Of a DNA stretch of 15,321 nucleotides, positions 15,040-15,321 are shown in pieces. This DNA is from Phycisphaerae bacterium (lineage in GTDB: Bacteria > Planctomycetota > Phycisphaerae > UBA1845 > PWPN01). A program made the position numbers and the translations under genes. Below the pieces are notes generated by a model. That model worked only from the letters and a program-made list of their open reading frames with translations. It was not told the origin of the DNA and made no database searches. The DNA lies in assembly GCA_035384605.1 (NCBI GenBank), contig DAOOIV010000117.1, positions 1-15,321 on the forward strand, in the 5' to 3' direction. Each line of letters begins with the position of its first letter. The first letter of the stretch is position 1.

Positions 15040-15167
15040 TGGCTACTCCTCGGGCCGCTGAAAGCCGATCGCTGAGGGCCGAACGCTTCAATCGAAAACG
15101 CCGAGACAGGATAAACGCGAAGCTCCGGCCCGCAGATCGTGGGATTGACGCAGATGGAAGACAAGTG

Positions 15168-15189
15168 GGGCCGACGCCCTCGTCGGCCC
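15168..15189 (+). terminator. Intrinsic terminator-like hairpin pointing right
   Basis: GGGCCGACG (15168-15176), loop CCCT, then CGTCGGCCC (15181-15189) followed by TTTCTCTC. The 9-base GC stem and the T-rich tail on the plus strand fit a rho-independent terminator. The minus strand has no T tail. No plus-strand gene was recognised before it, so it may end an untranslated transcript, or be a dispersed intergenic repeat. Confidence 0.5.
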
Positions 15190-15321
15190 TTTCTCTCACC
15201 CGGTGCCACTGGTTGCCGGCCCGCCCGTGCCCGATGCTCAAACAGACCCGCGGAGATCGCGAAGGCGAGCGCACTGTGTTCAGGAGGCTTCTACCACCCG
15301 AGAGAAAGAGCTGCATCCCCT

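Larger units (their letters stand above)
13965..15321. other. 1.36-kb region without a convincing protein gene, rich in RNA-like structure
   Basis: Open frames here (for example 14304-14765 plus and 14996-15316 minus) show no motif, no ribosome site and no domain, and they cover sequence that folds into hairpins. The stretch instead holds group II intron parts on the minus strand (14028-14099 and probably further right), paired stems at 14454-14526 and 14715-14748, an imperfect repeat at 14842-15039 and a terminator-like hairpin at 15168-15189. These are listed separately. No tRNA or rRNA was recognised. Confidence 0.6.

Noticed and set aside
14996..15316. Minus-strand open frame of 106 codons as a gene
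   Set aside because: It has an Arg/Ser-rich composition without a domain, overlaps the repeat units and terminator hairpin, and has no reverse transcriptase or transposase motif.
1..15321. CRISPR arrays, tRNA, rRNA, transposase genes
   Set aside because: No regularly spaced identical repeats, cloverleaf sequences, rRNA segments or DDE/HUH-type proteins were seen on either strand.

Overview
The window is GC-rich, and its gene content is typical of an anaerobic or facultative environmental bacterium. The mixture suggests the Planctomycetota (Phycisphaerae-like): a Hyf-type membrane complex led by a DNA-binding/PTS-IIA fusion, a Tat-exported phosphoesterase, an endoglycoceramidase-like GH5 enzyme and an LTxxQ (Spy-like) protein. 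That placement is an inference; no rRNA or other phylogenetic marker is present.

The left half (53-7327, minus strand) is a tight operon running right to left: regulator (HTH + PTS IIA), hyfB, hyfC, hyfE, hyfF, hyfG. Every junction is a 1-4 base overlap or a gap of at most 4 bases. A strong sigma70-type promoter (7365-7393) lies just upstream of the regulator. The small subunit and ferredoxin partners should follow beyond the left edge. The large subunit lacks both cysteine pairs that hold the NiFe centre, so this is an Ehr-type (energy-converting hydrogenase-related) complex, not a hydrogenase. The membrane ion-pumping subunits keep their key charged residues. The picture is an ion-translocating complex that does not use H2 and has an unknown electron donor or acceptor, under the control of a DNA-binding protein with a phosphorylatable histidine. 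This is the most interesting system in the window.

The middle (7503-12732) carries a membrane-anchored alpha/beta hydrolase on the minus strand. Divergent from it is a two-gene unit of a Tat-exported metallophosphoesterase and a GH5 endoglycoceramidase-like enzyme. A CPBP-family (CAAX protease-like) membrane protein follows, preceded by a hairpin and a possible promoter. Lipid or glycolipid turnover is a reasonable shared theme for the exported enzymes but is not proven.

The right end (13044-15321) has one gene, a periplasmic LTxxQ-repeat protein, and then about 1.36 kb with no convincing protein gene. On the minus strand this stretch holds a 34-base group II intron domain V with a domain VI-like hairpin, and upstream of it more structured sequence without a reverse transcriptase. 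Beyond that are several perfect hairpins, an imperfect 99-base-period repeat and a terminator-like hairpin pointing right.
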